This document shows, piece after piece, positions 8,727-18,241 of a stretch of 34,895 nt of DNA. Every line of letters starts with the position of its first letter. Position 1 is the first letter of the stretch. Both the position numbers and the translations under genes were made by a program. Source of the DNA: an uncultured Bacilli bacterium (GTDB lineage Bacteria; Bacillota_I; Bacilli_A; RF39; UBA660); NCBI GenBank assembly GCA_910587725.1, contig CAJUNG010000012.1, positions 1 to 34,895 of the forward strand, read 5' to 3'. The notes under the pieces are model-generated. The model did not search any database. It saw only the letters and a list, made by a program, of their open reading frames with translations, and was not told where the DNA came from.

Positions 8727-8755
8727 ATTTTATAATAAATCATTCCTTTTGTCAA
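8727..8755 (-). promoter_or_regulatory. addBA promoter
   Basis: A consensus -35 TTGACA (8755-8750 on the minus strand) is followed after 17 bp by TAAAAT (8732-8727). The start codon lies about 80 bp downstream, leaving room for the leader hairpin. The rest of the 340-bp gap up to 8945 shows no gene. Confidence 0.75.
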
Positions 8756-8945
8756 AATAATCTTATTTCAAAAGTTAACTTATAGTATGTTTTCTATCAA
8801 GTGTATTCAATCACTTTAGCAAATGCTTTCTTAATCTTTGTAATTCTTGAAAAACGTAAATTCAAAGGAAAATTGACAGTTAAAAATTTTTTCTCTTTTC
8901 ACAAATCTCTTCTTTTCCTGTTGTTTTTTTTTGGCCATAATAGAA

Positions 8946-8976
8946 TTCCACCTAACGCAACTTAAATTAGGTGGAA
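8946..8976. terminator. Hairpin after pnp
   Basis: TTCCACCTAA (8946-8955) and TTAGGTGGAA (8967-8976) form a perfect 10-bp stem with an 11-nt loop, 14 bp after the pnp stop. The minus-strand continuation is only moderately T-rich, so it may act as a weak terminator or as a 3'-end stabilising hairpin. The opposite strand is followed by CTTTCTTTATT and may also terminate. Confidence 0.6.
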
Positions 8977-8989
8977 CTTTCTTTATTAA

Positions 8990-11191
8990 CTATTCATTTT
9001 CACTATTTTGTACTTCTGATGGTTGGTTATGATTTTTCTCATTCTTAGGATGTTCTTCTTTAGGCATAAGTGCTTGCTTTCTAGAAAGATTTAATCTTCC
9101 TTTTTTGTCATTACCTACAGCTTTGACTAAGATTTCATCGCCTACTTTAACGATGTCTTCCGTTTTATTTACCCGTTTTACATCTAATTCTGAGATATGT
9201 ACTAATCCTTCACAACCTGGCCAAAGTTCTACAAAGCAACCGAATTCTTCAACTTTTACCACTTTAGCAGAATAAATTTTTCCAAATTCTACTTCTTTAA
9301 CGACATCTAAAATCATTTTTTTCGTAGTTTCGATAATTTCTTTGTCAGAATGATAAATAATGACTCTACCATCATCTTCTAAGTCAACTTTTACTGCACC
9401 AACTTCGGTTACTGCATTGACGTTAGAAGCTTCACAAATAATTTTGGTAATCATTTCCCCACCTTTTCCGATGACATCTTTAATTCGTTCTGGTTTAATA
9501 AAGAAAATTTCGGTTTTTGGTGCATATTGACTGACTTCATCTCTTGGTTTTTCGATGGTTTCTTTGATTTTTTCTAAAATTTCGAAGCGGGCTTTTTTTG
9601 CTTGACCTAAAGCTTCTTCTAGAATTTCTTGCGTAATTCCTGCGATTTTAATATCCATTTGTAAAGCCGTAATTCCATTTTTTGTTCCTGCGACTTTAAA
9701 ATCCATATCTCCTAGATGGTCTTCCATTCCTTGGATATCGGTTAAAATGGTATAATCTTTTCCTTCTGTGATTAATCCCATAGCAATTCCTGCAACGGGG
9801 GCTTTTATCGGAACTCCTGCTGCCATTAAACTCATACATCCGGCACAAATACTTGCTTGTGAACTGCTTCCATTGCTTTCTAAGATTTCTGAAACGACAC
9901 GAATGGTGTATGGAAATTCTTCTTCGCTTGGAATGACTTGTAATAACGCACGTTCGCCTAAGGCACCATGTCCTACTTCTCTTCTTCCTGGTGCTCCATA
10001 TCTTCCTGTTTCTCCTACAGAAAATGCAGGGAAGTTATAATGCAACATAAATCTTTTTTCTGCTTCTAGACTAAGTCCATCTAAAATTTGATGTTCTCCT
10101 AAAGCACCAAGGGTAGTGATTGACAAACTTTGCGTTTGACCTCTAGTAAATAATGCAGAACCGTGAGTTCTTGGGAGTAAATCTATTGCCGTTGAAAGTG
10201 GTCTAATTTCATCCATCTTTCTACCATCGGCACGAGTTCGTTCTTTGACTACAATTTTTCGGAATACTTCATATTCTACATCTTGGAACACAAGGGAAAC
10301 TTTTGTTAGTTCTTCTTGTCGCACCTCTTCTTCTAAATCTTGGAATTTTATTTTGTATTCTTCTAGTAATTCTTCTTTGATTCTATCAATCGCTTCATAA
10401 CTAGTTAATTTATCTTTGATTCGTAAGGCTTCATCTAATGGTTTTTTAATTTTTTCTTCAATTTCGCTTCTTAATGCAGCACTGATTTCAAGATGTGGAT
10501 ATTCCATTTTTTCTGTTCCGATTTCCTCGATGATTTTTTCTTGGAAAGCAATTAATTCTTTAACTGCAGCATGACCGAACATTAAAGCATCTAGCATATC
10601 TTTTTCGCTTACTTCTTTTGCTCCTGCTTCAACCATATTGATTGCTTCTTTTGTTCCAGCAACCGTTAGGTCGATATCGGATTGTTCTAATTCCTCTGCG
10701 GTTGGATTAATTACAAATTCTCCGTTAACGCGCCCTACTTTAACTCCGGCAATTGGTCCTCCAAATGGAATTTTACTAATACAGGTGGCTAAACTAGAAG
10801 CAAACATTGCGGTCATTTCTGGAGAATTGTCTTGGTCTACAGACAATACGGTATTTACGATTTGCACTTCGTTTCTAAAATTTTCGGGAAATAGTGGACG
10901 CATTGGTCTATCAATCATACGTGCTGCCAAAGTTGCATTTTCTGTGGGTCTACCTTCTCTTTTAATAAATCCTCCTGGGATTTTTCCTACAGAATATAAT
11001 TTTTCTTGATAAAGTACCATCAAAGGAAAAAAGTCGGATAATAAGTTCGCCTTTTCTGATACGACTACGGTGGTTAATATAACGGTATCCCCATATCTTA
11101 CCATAACCGCACCATTTGCTTGCTTTGCTACTTCCCCGTGTTCTACCACTAATTTTCTATTTTTAAAATTTAATTCAAATGTCTTTTTCAT
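8990..11191 (-). CDS. pnp: Polyribonucleotide nucleotidyltransferase (PNPase)
   Basis: PNPase, 733 residues, the trimeric 3'-5' phosphorolytic exoribonuclease of the RNA degradation machinery. Domains in order: first RNase PH domain from the N-terminus, a helical linker, the second RNase PH domain from about residue 325 ([39 protein letters not shown]), a KH domain near 560-610 (VIGKGGEMI) and an S1 domain near 630-700 ([20 protein letters not shown]). The frame extends 12 codons further to 11227, but AAAGGAAG before the ATG at 11191 and the usual family start (MKKTFELNF) fix the start there. It follows rpsO by 48 bp, the classic rpsO-pnp pair, with a hairpin between that could tune read-through. 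Confidence 0.96.
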   Translation of the reverse strand: MKKTFELNFKNRKLVVEHGEVAKQANGAVMVRYGDTVILTTVVVSEKANLLSDFFPLMVLYQEKLYSVGKIPGGFIKREGRPTENATLAARMIDRPMRPLFPENFRNEVQIVNTVLSVDQDNSPEMTAMFASSLATCISKIPFGGPIAGVKVGRVNGEFVINPTAEELEQSDIDLTVAGTKEAINMVEAGAKEVSEKDMLDALMFGHAAVKELIAFQEKIIEEIGTEKMEYPHLEISAALRSEIEEKIKKPLDEALRIKDKLTSYEAIDRIKEELLEEYKIKFQDLEEEVRQEELTKVSLVFQDVEYEVFRKIVVKERTRADGRKMDEIRPLSTAIDLLPRTHGSALFTRGQTQSLSITTLGALGEHQILDGLSLEAEKRFMLHYNFPAFSVGETGRYGAPGRREVGHGALGERALLQVIPSEEEFPYTIRVVSEILESNGSSSQASICAGCMSLMAAGVPIKAPVAGIAMGLITEGKDYTILTDIQGMEDHLGDMDFKVAGTKNGITALQMDIKIAGITQEILEEALGQAKKARFEILEKIKETIEKPRDEVSQYAPKTEIFFIKPERIKDVIGKGGEMITKIICEASNVNAVTEVGAVKVDLEDDGRVIIYHSDKEIIETTKKMILDVVKEVEFGKIYSAKVVKVEEFGCFVELWPGCEGLVHISELDVKRVNKTEDIVKVGDEILVKAVGNDKKGRLNLSRKQALMPKEEHPKNEKNHNQPSEVQNSENE

Positions 11192-11214
11192 ATTTCTTCC
11201 TTTCTTTTTTCCAA

Positions 11215-11240
11215 AAAGAAAAGACACGAAAAAACGTGCC
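11215..11240 (-). terminator. rpsO-pnp intercistronic hairpin, partial terminator
   Basis: On the minus strand GGCACG (11240-11235) pairs with CGTGTC (11228-11223), one G-T pair, around six T, and is followed by TTTTCTTTTT. It begins in the rpsO stop codon. An intercistronic terminator or RNase-processing hairpin at this place is known for rpsO-pnp in enterobacteria; function here is inferred. Confidence 0.55.
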
Positions 11241-11509
11241 TATTTTCTTAATCCTAATTTTTCAATTAGCTCACGATATCTTTGAACATCTTTTTTTGCA
11301 AGATAATTTAACATACTTCTTCTTTGTCCAACTTTCTTTAAAAGTCCACGACGTGAATGATGGTCATGTTTATGCTCTTTTAAATGTTCTGTTAATTTGT
11401 TGATTTCGTCAGTTAAAATCGCTACTTGTACTTCTGGAGAACCAGTATCTTTCTCATTTCTTGCGAAAGATTTTACAAGTTGACTTTTTCTTTCTGTCGT
11501 TAATGCCAT
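11240..11509 (-). CDS. rpsO: 30S ribosomal protein S15
   Basis: An 89-residue S15, the full family length. Recognisable blocks are [12 protein letters not shown] near residue 22, [23 protein letters not shown] near 48-64, and the C-terminal [22 protein letters not shown]15 binds the central domain of 16S rRNA early in 30S assembly and in several bacteria represses its own mRNA. AAGGAGG precedes the ATG by 8 bp, and a structured leader lies directly upstream. Confidence 0.98.
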   Translation of the reverse strand: MALTTERKSQLVKSFARNEKDTGSPEVQVAILTDEINKLTEHLKEHKHDHHSRRGLLKKVGQRRSMLNYLAKKDVQRYRELIEKLGLRK

Positions 11510-11536
11510 ATTCTTTTTCCTCCTTCTTTTGATATG

Positions 11537-11594
11537 CCTGTTACTAAGTGAAGGTAAAGAAGGATTTTTTTCCTAAACCTAGTAACGGTACAGG
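11537..11594 (-). ncRNA. Structured rpsO leader (candidate S15 autoregulatory RNA)
   Basis: Reading the minus strand, a closing stem is made by CCT plus GTTACTA (from 11594 inward) with TAGTAACAGG (11546-11537), 7 bp uninterrupted plus 3 bp beyond a bulge. Inside it AGGT (plus 11552-11555) pairs with ACCT (11577-11580), and AGGA with TCCT forms a hairpin at 11561-11574. It fills the untranslated leader between the promoter and the Shine-Dalgarno sequence. S15 leaders differ widely between phyla, so the fold is evidence of structure, not proof of S15 binding. Confidence 0.5.
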
Positions 11595-11597
11595 TAT

Positions 11598-11626
11598 AAT
11601 ATACTATATTTTTAATGAAAATGCAA
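11598..11626 (-). promoter_or_regulatory. rpsO-pnp promoter
   Basis: TTGCAT (11626-11621, minus strand) and TATATT (11603-11598) are 17 bp apart. The predicted start of transcription falls at the 5' base of the leader stem, which supports both calls. Confidence 0.65.
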
Positions 11627-11644
11627 GGATATTTTTTGATGAAT

Positions 11645-12388
11645 TTATCTGCTTTTCTTAACTTTTACGTAAATTCCTGTATGGTCGGTTACCGCTTTTA
11701 GGGTTTGGTCGTTAACACAACCTTTTTCTACGACTATCCAATGACTAGGAATAAAAATATGATCAATTGCACGTTTTCTATTGATTTGTGTTCTTTCGTT
11801 GATTTCTACTCGTTGTAATCCTAAATCTTCTAAGTTTTTTAGAAAGATAGCGAAGTGTTCCATATTCACACTCATGTTAAAGTCTCCCATCAACACTAGA
11901 TTTTCTCGATATTTGTCATTTTTAATTATCTTTACTAAAGCTTGCAATTGTCGAATTTGCGTATTTTTATCTTTTATTTCTAGATGAGTATTCATTATGG
12001 TAAAAATTTCTTGATTTTTTTCCATATGTGCAATCGTTACAATTCTTGGAATTTTAAAAAAAGATGGCAAATGTTTCGTTTTACTATCGAGTACTTTAAT
12101 TTTGGTGATAATGCTTGTGCTTTCGTTAAAGTCGATTGATTTGGGAATGAGTTTACTTAAAATATTGTTGATATAGCGGTATTTCCCTGTTGTTTCATAG
12201 CCTTTTAGATACTGGCTTAAGCGAAAACGGAATCGTTTCGTTAACTCTTGTGTTCCTAAGATATCATAGTTAAATCGTTGAATATGTTCGGAGATTAAAA
12301 ATGCCGAATCTTTCCCTTCAATTTTAATTCCTAAACGATTCGCTTTTTTGTTTTGAAAGTTAAAACTTCCAATAGTAAGAGTATTCAA
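11645..12388 (-). CDS. Endonuclease/exonuclease/phosphatase family protein
   Basis: A 247-residue protein of the EEP (DNase I-like) superfamily, metal-dependent phosphoesterases. Motifs in order are GSFNFQ near residue 8 (the Asn), LGTQEL near 46 (the metal-binding Glu), MNTHLE near 135, LMGDFN near 168 (Asp, Asn) and VTDHTG near 235 (catalytic Asp-His). It has no signal peptide, so it should act in the cytoplasm; substrate could be DNA, RNA or a phospholipid head group and cannot be told here. A TTG at 12388 is taken as the start because AAAGGGG lies 7 bp upstream; an ATG at 12421 has no such site and would overlap the thioredoxin gene. It is the last gene of the cvpA-trx set. Confidence 0.8.
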   Translation of the reverse strand: MNTLTIGSFNFQNKKANRLGIKIEGKDSAFLISEHIQRFNYDILGTQELTKRFRFRLSQYLKGYETTGKYRYINNILSKLIPKSIDFNESTSIITKIKVLDSKTKHLPSFFKIPRIVTIAHMEKNQEIFTIMNTHLEIKDKNTQIRQLQALVKIIKNDKYRENLVLMGDFNMSVNMEHFAIFLKNLEDLGLQRVEINERTQINRKRAIDHIFIPSHWIVVEKGCVNDQTLKAVTDHTGIYVKVKKSR

Positions 12389-12401
12389 ATGATTTTCCCC
12401 T

Positions 12402-12698
12402 TTAGTTTTTGTTTTCCTCAATTAAGCTTAGTAAAGCTTGCTTTGGCATGAATCCTACATTTTTTGTCACTACTGCTCCATCTTTAAATAAAATTAAAGT
12501 AGGAATAGACATTACGGAGTATTCACGAGCTAATGACTCATGTTGGTCCACATCCACTTTGACGATTTTTACCTCGTTTTCGATTTCTTCTAATACAGCA
12601 GACTGCATTTTACAAGGACCACACCAAGTAGCAAAAAAATCTACTAAGACTAACCCTGTTTTTATTTCTTCTTGAAAATTTTCATTTTTTAATTCCAT
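12402..12698 (-). CDS. trxA: Thioredoxin
   Basis: A 98-residue cytoplasmic thioredoxin with the canonical WCGPCK redox site near residues 26-31 and the cis-proline motif SIPTLILFKDG near 75. It is a few residues shorter than typical thioredoxin but complete. It follows cvpA by 4 bp and is probably co-transcribed with it. Start at 12698 is supported by AGAAAGGAA. Confidence 0.95.
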   Translation of the reverse strand: MELKNENFQEEIKTGLVLVDFFATWCGPCKMQSAVLEEIENEVKIVKVDVDQHESLAREYSVMSIPTLILFKDGAVVTKNVGFMPKQALLSLIEENKN

Positions 12699-12702
12699 AA
12701 TT

Positions 12703-13425
12703 TTATTTCCTTTCTCTATATTGGTTTAGTAAATTATCAATTCCTACGACATTTACTTTTCCTTTTTTGATTAATTTTTCTACATAGTCTACACTAATTA
12801 CTTTATGCTTTAACATGACTTCAATTGCCTCTAAGTTATATCCGTTAGAGTCATTCGAATCTTTATATTTATCCATAAGCTCATAGATGTCTGTAAATGT
12901 TTCCATCATGGAATGGGTAATTCCAGAAAGTCCTGGAACTTTCATGACTGTTTTTGTTAATGGCGCATTTTCTACAGATAAATTAAAGATTGGTTGTGTA
13001 ATAAAGAATAGTGCAATATGGGCAACGATAACTCCTTCGATAATTCCTAGAATAAATCCTAAAATTTTAGAAGGAATTCCTAGAATAATTGTGAATTTTA
13101 AAATCATTTCAATGATTCCTGATGCTTTTACTAATGCCTTTAAGACGATTTCTAAAAGACAGACGATAATAATGAAAGAAATTAATTGGTAAAACAAAAT
13201 ATTAATTGCTGTTCCTCCAAGTAGCATTCCTCCAAAGGTCAAAAATGGTAAGTTCAAACTTAAAAACTCGGCAATTGGATTTTTTAGGGTAAATGCTAAG
13301 ATGAATACAATCACGGTACCAATCGTCATTACTCCTTGTTTGATGAAGCCTCTTTTCAACCCATTAACTCCCCAAAGTGCAATGAATAAGAATACAATAA
13401 CATCAATTATGTTTGCCATATTCAT
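12703..13425 (-). CDS. cvpA: CvpA family membrane protein
   Basis: A 240-residue CvpA family protein (YshB in Bacillus). The first ~150 residues hold four hydrophobic segments, starting with IIDVIVFLFIALWGVNG and the family-typical RGFIKQG after it; the C-terminal third is soluble. The frame extends 31 codons upstream, but TAGGAGGT 6 bp before the ATG at 13425 fixes the start. A -10-like TATAAT lies at 13453-13448 without a good -35. In Bacillus the homologue lies in a divergent pair with rnhC, as here, but zapA, polX and mutS2 are missing from this copy of the locus. Confidence 0.85.
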   Translation of the reverse strand: MNMANIIDVIVFLFIALWGVNGLKRGFIKQGVMTIGTVIVFILAFTLKNPIAEFLSLNLPFLTFGGMLLGGTAINILFYQLISFIIIVCLLEIVLKALVKASGIIEMILKFTIILGIPSKILGFILGIIEGVIVAHIALFFITQPIFNLSVENAPLTKTVMKVPGLSGITHSMMETFTDIYELMDKYKDSNDSNGYNLEAIEVMLKHKVISVDYVEKLIKKGKVNVVGIDNLLNQYRERK

Positions 13426-13649
13426 AATACTACCTCCTACATTATCTATTATACATGTTTTTTGAAAAAATAAAAGTAAATTAATGTAGTTTTCGTTATT
13501 ATTCAATTTCAAAAGCAAACGGATATTTAAGAGAAAACTATAGAATTTAGTATGTCATAAGATTTCTTTAGAAGCGAACGATAGTGAATTTATCGAAGAA
13601 TTTTGATTAAATTTCAATAGATTATCATATTTATTATTTTTGTTTTTTC

Positions 13650-13678
13650 TTGCAAAATTTACGCTTTTATGGTAATCT
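13650..13678 (+). promoter_or_regulatory. rnhC promoter
   Basis: TTGCAA at 13650-13655 and TAATCT at 13673-13678 are 17 bp apart, with TG at the extended -10 position (13670-13671). The start codon is 27 bp downstream. Confidence 0.6.
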
Positions 13679-13705
13679 AGCCTATGAAAAAAGGGAGGAA
13701 GCAAC

Positions 13706-14611
13706 ATGAATATTGTGATTAAGGTCAGTGATGCGACGAAAAAGAAAATGATTGATTATTACCAAGATAAAAAGCGAGATAAAGAAATTCCTTATGTTGT
13801 GTTTCAAGCGGATGATGAAGATACGGTGATTACGATGTATACTTCTGGAAAGGTGATGTTTCAAGGAACTAGTGCAGATGTGGATGCTAACATGTGGAAA
13901 GAAATGGATGGACAAGCAAATGAGAAAGGTAAGGCAACAAATGATCAAAAATATTATTACTGTTCTTCTGTTGGTTCAGATGAAGTTGGAACCGGAGATT
14001 ATTTTGGCCCAATCGTAGTTACTGCATGCTTTGTATCTAAGGAGGATATCCCTTTCTTACAGGAATTAAAGGTGGGTGACTCTAAAAAAATTGATGATGC
14101 ACGAATTTTAAAAGTTGCTCCACAAATTGCGAAAAAAATTCCTTATCGTAGTGTTATCTTATCAAATAAGGAGTATAACCAAAAGTATGGAATGAATTAT
14201 AATATGAACAAAATTAAAGCAATTTTACATAATAAAGTACTCTATCAATTAATTAAAGAGATAAACCCTGAATATGATTATATCATTGTCGATGAATTTG
14301 CAAGGGAAGCAAGATATTATGATTATATTAAAGATTCTACGCATATTCAAACAGGAATTACTTTTATGACCAAAGCAGAAGATAAAAACTTGGCTGTTGG
14401 TTGCGCTTCAATTATCTCACGGTATATATTCTTAAAGGAATTTGATAAGCTTAGTGATACTTTACATATCCCTCTTGTTAAAGGTGCCTCTTCTCAAGTG
14501 GACAAGATAGGAGAAGAAGTGGTAGAAAAATATGGTCAGGAAAAGTTAGAAGAAGTAGCAAAATTGAATTTCAGAAATACTGAGCGCATTTTAAAAACGA
14601 TTATTTTTTAA
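13706..14611 (+). CDS. rnhC: Ribonuclease HIII
   Basis: A 301-residue RNase HIII, which cleaves RNA in RNA-DNA hybrids. The N-terminal ~85 residues are the TBP-like substrate-binding domain typical of RNase HIII (MYTSGKVMFQG near 50-60). The type-2 catalytic domain follows, with GSDEVGTGDYFGP near 90-102 supplying the first Asp and Glu, a VDEFA segment near 195 and ASIISRY near 230. AGGGAGGAAG precedes the ATG. It is transcribed divergently from cvpA and converges on trmK, sharing a terminator. Confidence 0.95.
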   Translation: MNIVIKVSDATKKKMIDYYQDKKRDKEIPYVVFQADDEDTVITMYTSGKVMFQGTSADVDANMWKEMDGQANEKGKATNDQKYYYCSSVGSDEVGTGDYFGPIVVTACFVSKEDIPFLQELKVGDSKKIDDARILKVAPQIAKKIPYRSVILSNKEYNQKYGMNYNMNKIKAILHNKVLYQLIKEINPEYDYIIVDEFAREARYYDYIKDSTHIQTGITFMTKAEDKNLAVGCASIISRYIFLKEFDKLSDTLHIPLVKGASSQVDKIGEEVVEKYGQEKLEEVAKLNFRNTERILKTIIF

Positions 14612-14651
14612 TAGAAAAAAGGCTAAATGAATTTTCTCATCTAGTCTTTTT
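14612..14651. terminator. Bidirectional terminator between rnhC and trmK
   Basis: AAAAAAGGCTAAATGA (14615-14630) pairs with TCATCTAGTCTTTTTT (14637-14652) through two G-T pairs, giving a long stem with oligo-A and oligo-T ends. The trmK stop codon is inside it. Confidence 0.75.
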
Positions 14652-15332
14652 TGTTGTTTTTAATATCTTTTTCAATTTCCTAATTTGTGCCTTCAATTGG
14701 AATGTTCGCTTAATGTATTTTTTAGGTAAAACTTTTAGAAGTTTTTCTTTCTGCGATAATTCCATTTTGATATATTTGATAAATAAGTCCCCTTTTTTAT
14801 GTAAAAGAATTGGTCCATACACATATGATTTCTTTTGATAGAATTTTCTTCCCTTTTGAAATACGATGATTGGATAAATGAAATGGTTTTCTTCTACTAG
14901 CACTTCATCTTCAATAAAATATCCTAACTTGCTAATTTCTTTTCTCACATTTTCTGGATAATTGTTTGGAGAAAGGATAATTTGTTTGACATTTTTAAGA
15001 AGATTTCTTTTATATTTTAATATTCCTACCATGTTCATTCCGCCCATTCCACAAATTACAATGGTATCGACAGCATCATCTATCGTTTCTATTCCTGGTC
15101 CAAGCCTGACCTCTATTTTTTTGGTAAGTTGATATTTTCTGATGTTTTCCTTCGCTTTTTCTAATGGACCTTCTTTGATATCTGAAGCAATTGCTTTAAC
15201 TTCTCTATTTTCTAGGGTTAAGTAGATATCTAAAAGTGCATGGTCACAACCAACGTCTAAAACTTTTGCTCCGTCTTTGACAATGTTTGCAATTTCTAAA
15301 AGACGTTTGTTTAATTTTACTGGATTAGTCAA
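14637..15332 (-). CDS. trmK: tRNA (adenine(22)-N1)-methyltransferase
   Basis: A 231-residue TrmK family enzyme that methylates N1 of adenine 22 in tRNA using S-adenosylmethionine. Visible are the SAM-binding loop [15 protein letters not shown] near residues 19-33, the acidic loop [10 protein letters not shown] near 48-57, VICGMGGMN near 90 and SPNNYPE near 119. The C-terminal part is basic and coiled-coil-like, as in the family. A TTG start at 15332 overlaps the rpoD stop by 8 bp, matching the usual rpoD-trmK order. Confidence 0.93.
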   Translation of the reverse strand: MTNPVKLNKRLLEIANIVKDGAKVLDVGCDHALLDIYLTLENREVKAIASDIKEGPLEKAKENIRKYQLTKKIEVRLGPGIETIDDAVDTIVICGMGGMNMVGILKYKRNLLKNVKQIILSPNNYPENVRKEISKLGYFIEDEVLVEENHFIYPIIVFQKGRKFYQKKSYVYGPILLHKKGDLFIKYIKMELSQKEKLLKVLPKKYIKRTFQLKAQIRKLKKILKTTKKTR

Positions 15333-16422
15333 TTAAGAAATCCTTTAATTTTCTTGAACGAGAAGGGTGTCTTAATTTTCTTAGTGCTTTGGCTTCGATT
15401 TGACGAATTCTCTCTCTTGTGACACCAAAAATTTGTCCAACCTCTTCTAGTGTTCTACATTGTCCATCTTCAAGACCGAAACGAAGTCTTAGTACTCTTT
15501 CCTCACGGTCAGATAAAGTTAATAATACGCTAGATAATTCTTCTTTTAACATTTCACTAGTTGTGTATTCTTCTGGGGACATCATTCTTTCATCTTTGAT
15601 AAAATCTCCTAGATGGGAATCATCTTCTTCACCAATTGGGGTTTCTAGTGATACAGGGTCTTGACTTATTTTATATACTTCTCTGATTTTTTCTACACTT
15701 AAATTCATTTTCTTTGCTAGTTCTTCATCGGTTGGTTCACGATTTAACTCTTGGGTTAATTGGCGTTGAGCACGTGCTAATTTGTTGATGGTTTCTACCA
15801 TGTGAACGGGAACACGAATTGTTCTTGCTTGATCGGCAATACTTCTTGTAATAGCTTGTCTAATCCACCAAGTTGCATAAGTAGAAAACTTGTATCCTTT
15901 TGCTGGGTCAAATTTTTCTACGGCTTTCATCAATCCGATATTTCCTTCTTGAATCAAATCTAAAAATAGCATTCCTCGTCCTACATAACGTTTCGCAATC
16001 GATACGACAAGACGCAAATTCGACTCAGCTAAGATTCTTTTGGCATTTTCATCCCCTTCTTCTGCAAGACGGGCGTACTCAAATTCCTCATCGTTAGTTA
16101 GCAAGTTAATTCGTCCAATTTCTTTTAAATACATCCGAACAGGGTCATTAATTTTGATATCTTTAGTTAATGTATAGTCCTCAATATTTTCTAAGACACT
16201 TCCCCCATCATCGCCTTCTGGTGAGACATCTTCTGTTTCTTCGGCAATAATATCGATATTGTTATCGACTAAAAAGTTATATAAATCATCTAAAGAATCG
16301 CTATCCATATCTAGCCCTTTTAGTTCATCGGCTAGAATTTCATAAGTAATAAATCCTTTTTCTTTTCCAATCTGTAATAATTTCTGTTTTCTTTCCTCTA
16401 GTGTTTTGATTTCGCTTGGCAT
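15325..16422 (-). CDS. rpoD: RNA polymerase primary sigma factor
   Basis: The housekeeping sigma-70 factor, 365 residues. Region 1.1 occupies about the first 65 residues; region 1.2 includes [11 protein letters not shown] near 93; region 2 has [19 protein letters not shown] and the -10 recognition segment [15 protein letters not shown]; region 4.2 holds [25 protein letters not shown] near 330, the -35 binding helix. Like Bacillus SigA it lacks the long non-conserved insert of proteobacterial RpoD. An in-frame TTG at 16431 abuts the Shine-Dalgarno GGGAG; the ATG at 16422, 9 bp beyond it, is preferred. Second gene of the dnaG operon. Confidence 0.97.
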   Translation of the reverse strand: MPSEIKTLEERKQKLLQIGKEKGFITYEILADELKGLDMDSDSLDDLYNFLVDNNIDIIAEETEDVSPEGDDGGSVLENIEDYTLTKDIKINDPVRMYLKEIGRINLLTNDEEFEYARLAEEGDENAKRILAESNLRLVVSIAKRYVGRGMLFLDLIQEGNIGLMKAVEKFDPAKGYKFSTYATWWIRQAITRSIADQARTIRVPVHMVETINKLARAQRQLTQELNREPTDEELAKKMNLSVEKIREVYKISQDPVSLETPIGEEDDSHLGDFIKDERMMSPEEYTTSEMLKEELSSVLLTLSDREERVLRLRFGLEDGQCRTLEEVGQIFGVTRERIRQIEAKALRKLRHPSRSRKLKDFLID

Positions 16423-16427
16423 TTTGT

Positions 16428-18152
16428 TCAACTCCCTATTTTTAAACTTCTTACTTTTTCAAATAATCGCGATTTTTCGTCCAAGTCTGGCGTATTTTTT
16501 ATCAATTCTTTTAACCTTTTGATTTCTCGGTTCTTATAGTCTTTTTCCATGACTTGAATATAATCTTTGATTACTTCCAAAGAGATGTTTTCTTCTAAGT
16601 CTAAAGCCATAATTTCTAAAAGAAGTTCATGAAATTCTTTTTTGTCTTGCAAATATGTATCAAAGTCGGCAAATGCTAAGGTTTCTTGGCCATACTTTTT
16701 CATACAGTAAGCGATTTCGGAAGCAAATGCTCTAAATTTCTCATCAGGGAAAAAGATTCCTTGTTGGTTGTAGTAATTTAGCGTATCCTTATCCATCATC
16801 ATATAGTAAAGTACGGCACGTGGTGCGACAAAGTATTTATCATGTTTTTCTTTGATTTCTTTTTTGATTTTCGGCTTGTCCTTAGGAGTCGAGCTACTTA
16901 ACGTTTGTAACTCTTTTTCCAAGGTATTATAACTCAAATTGAACTCAATTGCAAGTTTTTTTAATATAATTTCTTGACGAATTGCATCATTTAGGGTACT
17001 TGCCTCTTTAATTACCGCATGAATGTAGTCTGCTTTTTCTTCATCGCTGTTTAAGTTTCTTCCAGATTTCAACTGTTTGATTTTAAAGTCTGAAAATGAT
17101 ATTGCCCCGTCGATAAGGTTTTGGAATGATTCTCCTCCATGGTTTAGAATGTATGAATCTGGGTCTTCTGGGTCGGGTAGTTCAATGACTTTAACTATGC
17201 ATCCAAGCTTTTGTAAGACTTCCCCGTTTACAGCAGTTGCATGAACTCCAGCGCTATCTCCATCAAAACAAAGAAGAACTTCCAGAGAAAGTCTTCGAAT
17301 GATTTGGGCTTGTTCTTTTGTCATCGCGGTTCCCATTAAGGCGACTGTGTGTTTGATATTTACAGTACTCGCACGAATCACATCCATAAACCCTTCCATC
17401 ACAATCACTTGTTTTTTTAAGCGAACTGCTTCTTTTGCTCGATGATAGTTATAGATGAGGTGTCCTTTTACGAAAATCTTTGTTTCTTTGGTATTGATAT
17501 ATTTCCCGCCTTCGCTGGTTTTATATCTTCTTCCGGAAAAGGCTACACACTTCCCTGTTAAATCGCATAAAGGAAACATAATTCTATCTTGATATATGTC
17601 CATATTAGAAATGGAAAGCCCTAAGTTATTTAATTCTCGATTTTCATATCCTTTTTTTTCTAGTAATTTGGTTAATTGATTACCGACTCCACTCGATAGG
17701 CCAATCCCAAATTCTTTTATCACTTCGTCTCCTAAGCTTCGTGATTTTAAGTAATCTCTAGCTTCTTTTCCTAAAGCGGAAAGTAAGTTGTTTTGATAAA
17801 ATTTGTTTGTTAATTCATAGATTTCATAAGCCTTTTCTTGATGCTCTGAAAGTTTGTAGTTGCTATTTCCTTCTACTTTGATGCCAACTTGTTCTCCTAA
17901 TTGTTTTAATGCTTCAAAAAACGGGATTTGTTCGTATTTTTCGACAAATGTAAATACGTTTCCGCTTGCACCACAAGAAAAACAACGAAAAATTTGTTTT
18001 TCTCTGGATACACTCATCGAAGGATTGGTATCATCATGAAAGGGACATACTCCAAAGAAGTTTTTTCCTTGTTTCGTTAAGGGGATGTAACTAGAAATGA
18101 CATCGACGATATCTAGTTTACTACGAATTTCCGCAATCGTTCCTTGATTCAT
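16428..18152 (-). CDS. dnaG: DNA primase
   Basis: DnaG primase, 574 residues, which makes RNA primers at the replication fork. The N-terminal CHC2 zinc-binding domain is complete ([11 protein letters not shown] near 36-46, then RCFSCGASG near 55-63). The TOPRIM core follows with VIVMEGFMD near 253 and LCFDGDSAG near 295. The C-terminal ~150 residues, the helicase-interacting region, are weakly conserved as usual. AAAGGAGGGGAG precedes the ATG, and a TATAAT at 18199-18194 is a plausible -10, though I see no clear -35. First gene of dnaG-rpoD-trmK. Confidence 0.96.
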   Translation of the reverse strand: MNQGTIAEIRSKLDIVDVISSYIPLTKQGKNFFGVCPFHDDTNPSMSVSREKQIFRCFSCGASGNVFTFVEKYEQIPFFEALKQLGEQVGIKVEGNSNYKLSEHQEKAYEIYELTNKFYQNNLLSALGKEARDYLKSRSLGDEVIKEFGIGLSSGVGNQLTKLLEKKGYENRELNNLGLSISNMDIYQDRIMFPLCDLTGKCVAFSGRRYKTSEGGKYINTKETKIFVKGHLIYNYHRAKEAVRLKKQVIVMEGFMDVIRASTVNIKHTVALMGTAMTKEQAQIIRRLSLEVLLCFDGDSAGVHATAVNGEVLQKLGCIVKVIELPDPEDPDSYILNHGGESFQNLIDGAISFSDFKIKQLKSGRNLNSDEEKADYIHAVIKEASTLNDAIRQEIILKKLAIEFNLSYNTLEKELQTLSSSTPKDKPKIKKEIKEKHDKYFVAPRAVLYYMMMDKDTLNYYNQQGIFFPDEKFRAFASEIAYCMKKYGQETLAFADFDTYLQDKKEFHELLLEIMALDLEENISLEVIKDYIQVMEKDYKNREIKRLKELIKNTPDLDEKSRLFEKVRSLKIGS

Positions 18153-18241
18153 GATTTCTCCCCTCCTTTAACGATAGAATATTTTCTAGTGTGATTATAT
18201 ATCATAAGTGAATTTTTCTACTTTTAAGTGGTTAATTCTAA

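Noticed and set aside
13682..13948. Minus-strand His/Ile-rich frame opposite the 5' end of rnhC
   Set aside because: It is antisense to the conserved RNase HIII N-terminal domain and covers the rnhC ribosome binding site; its composition is that of a shadow frame.
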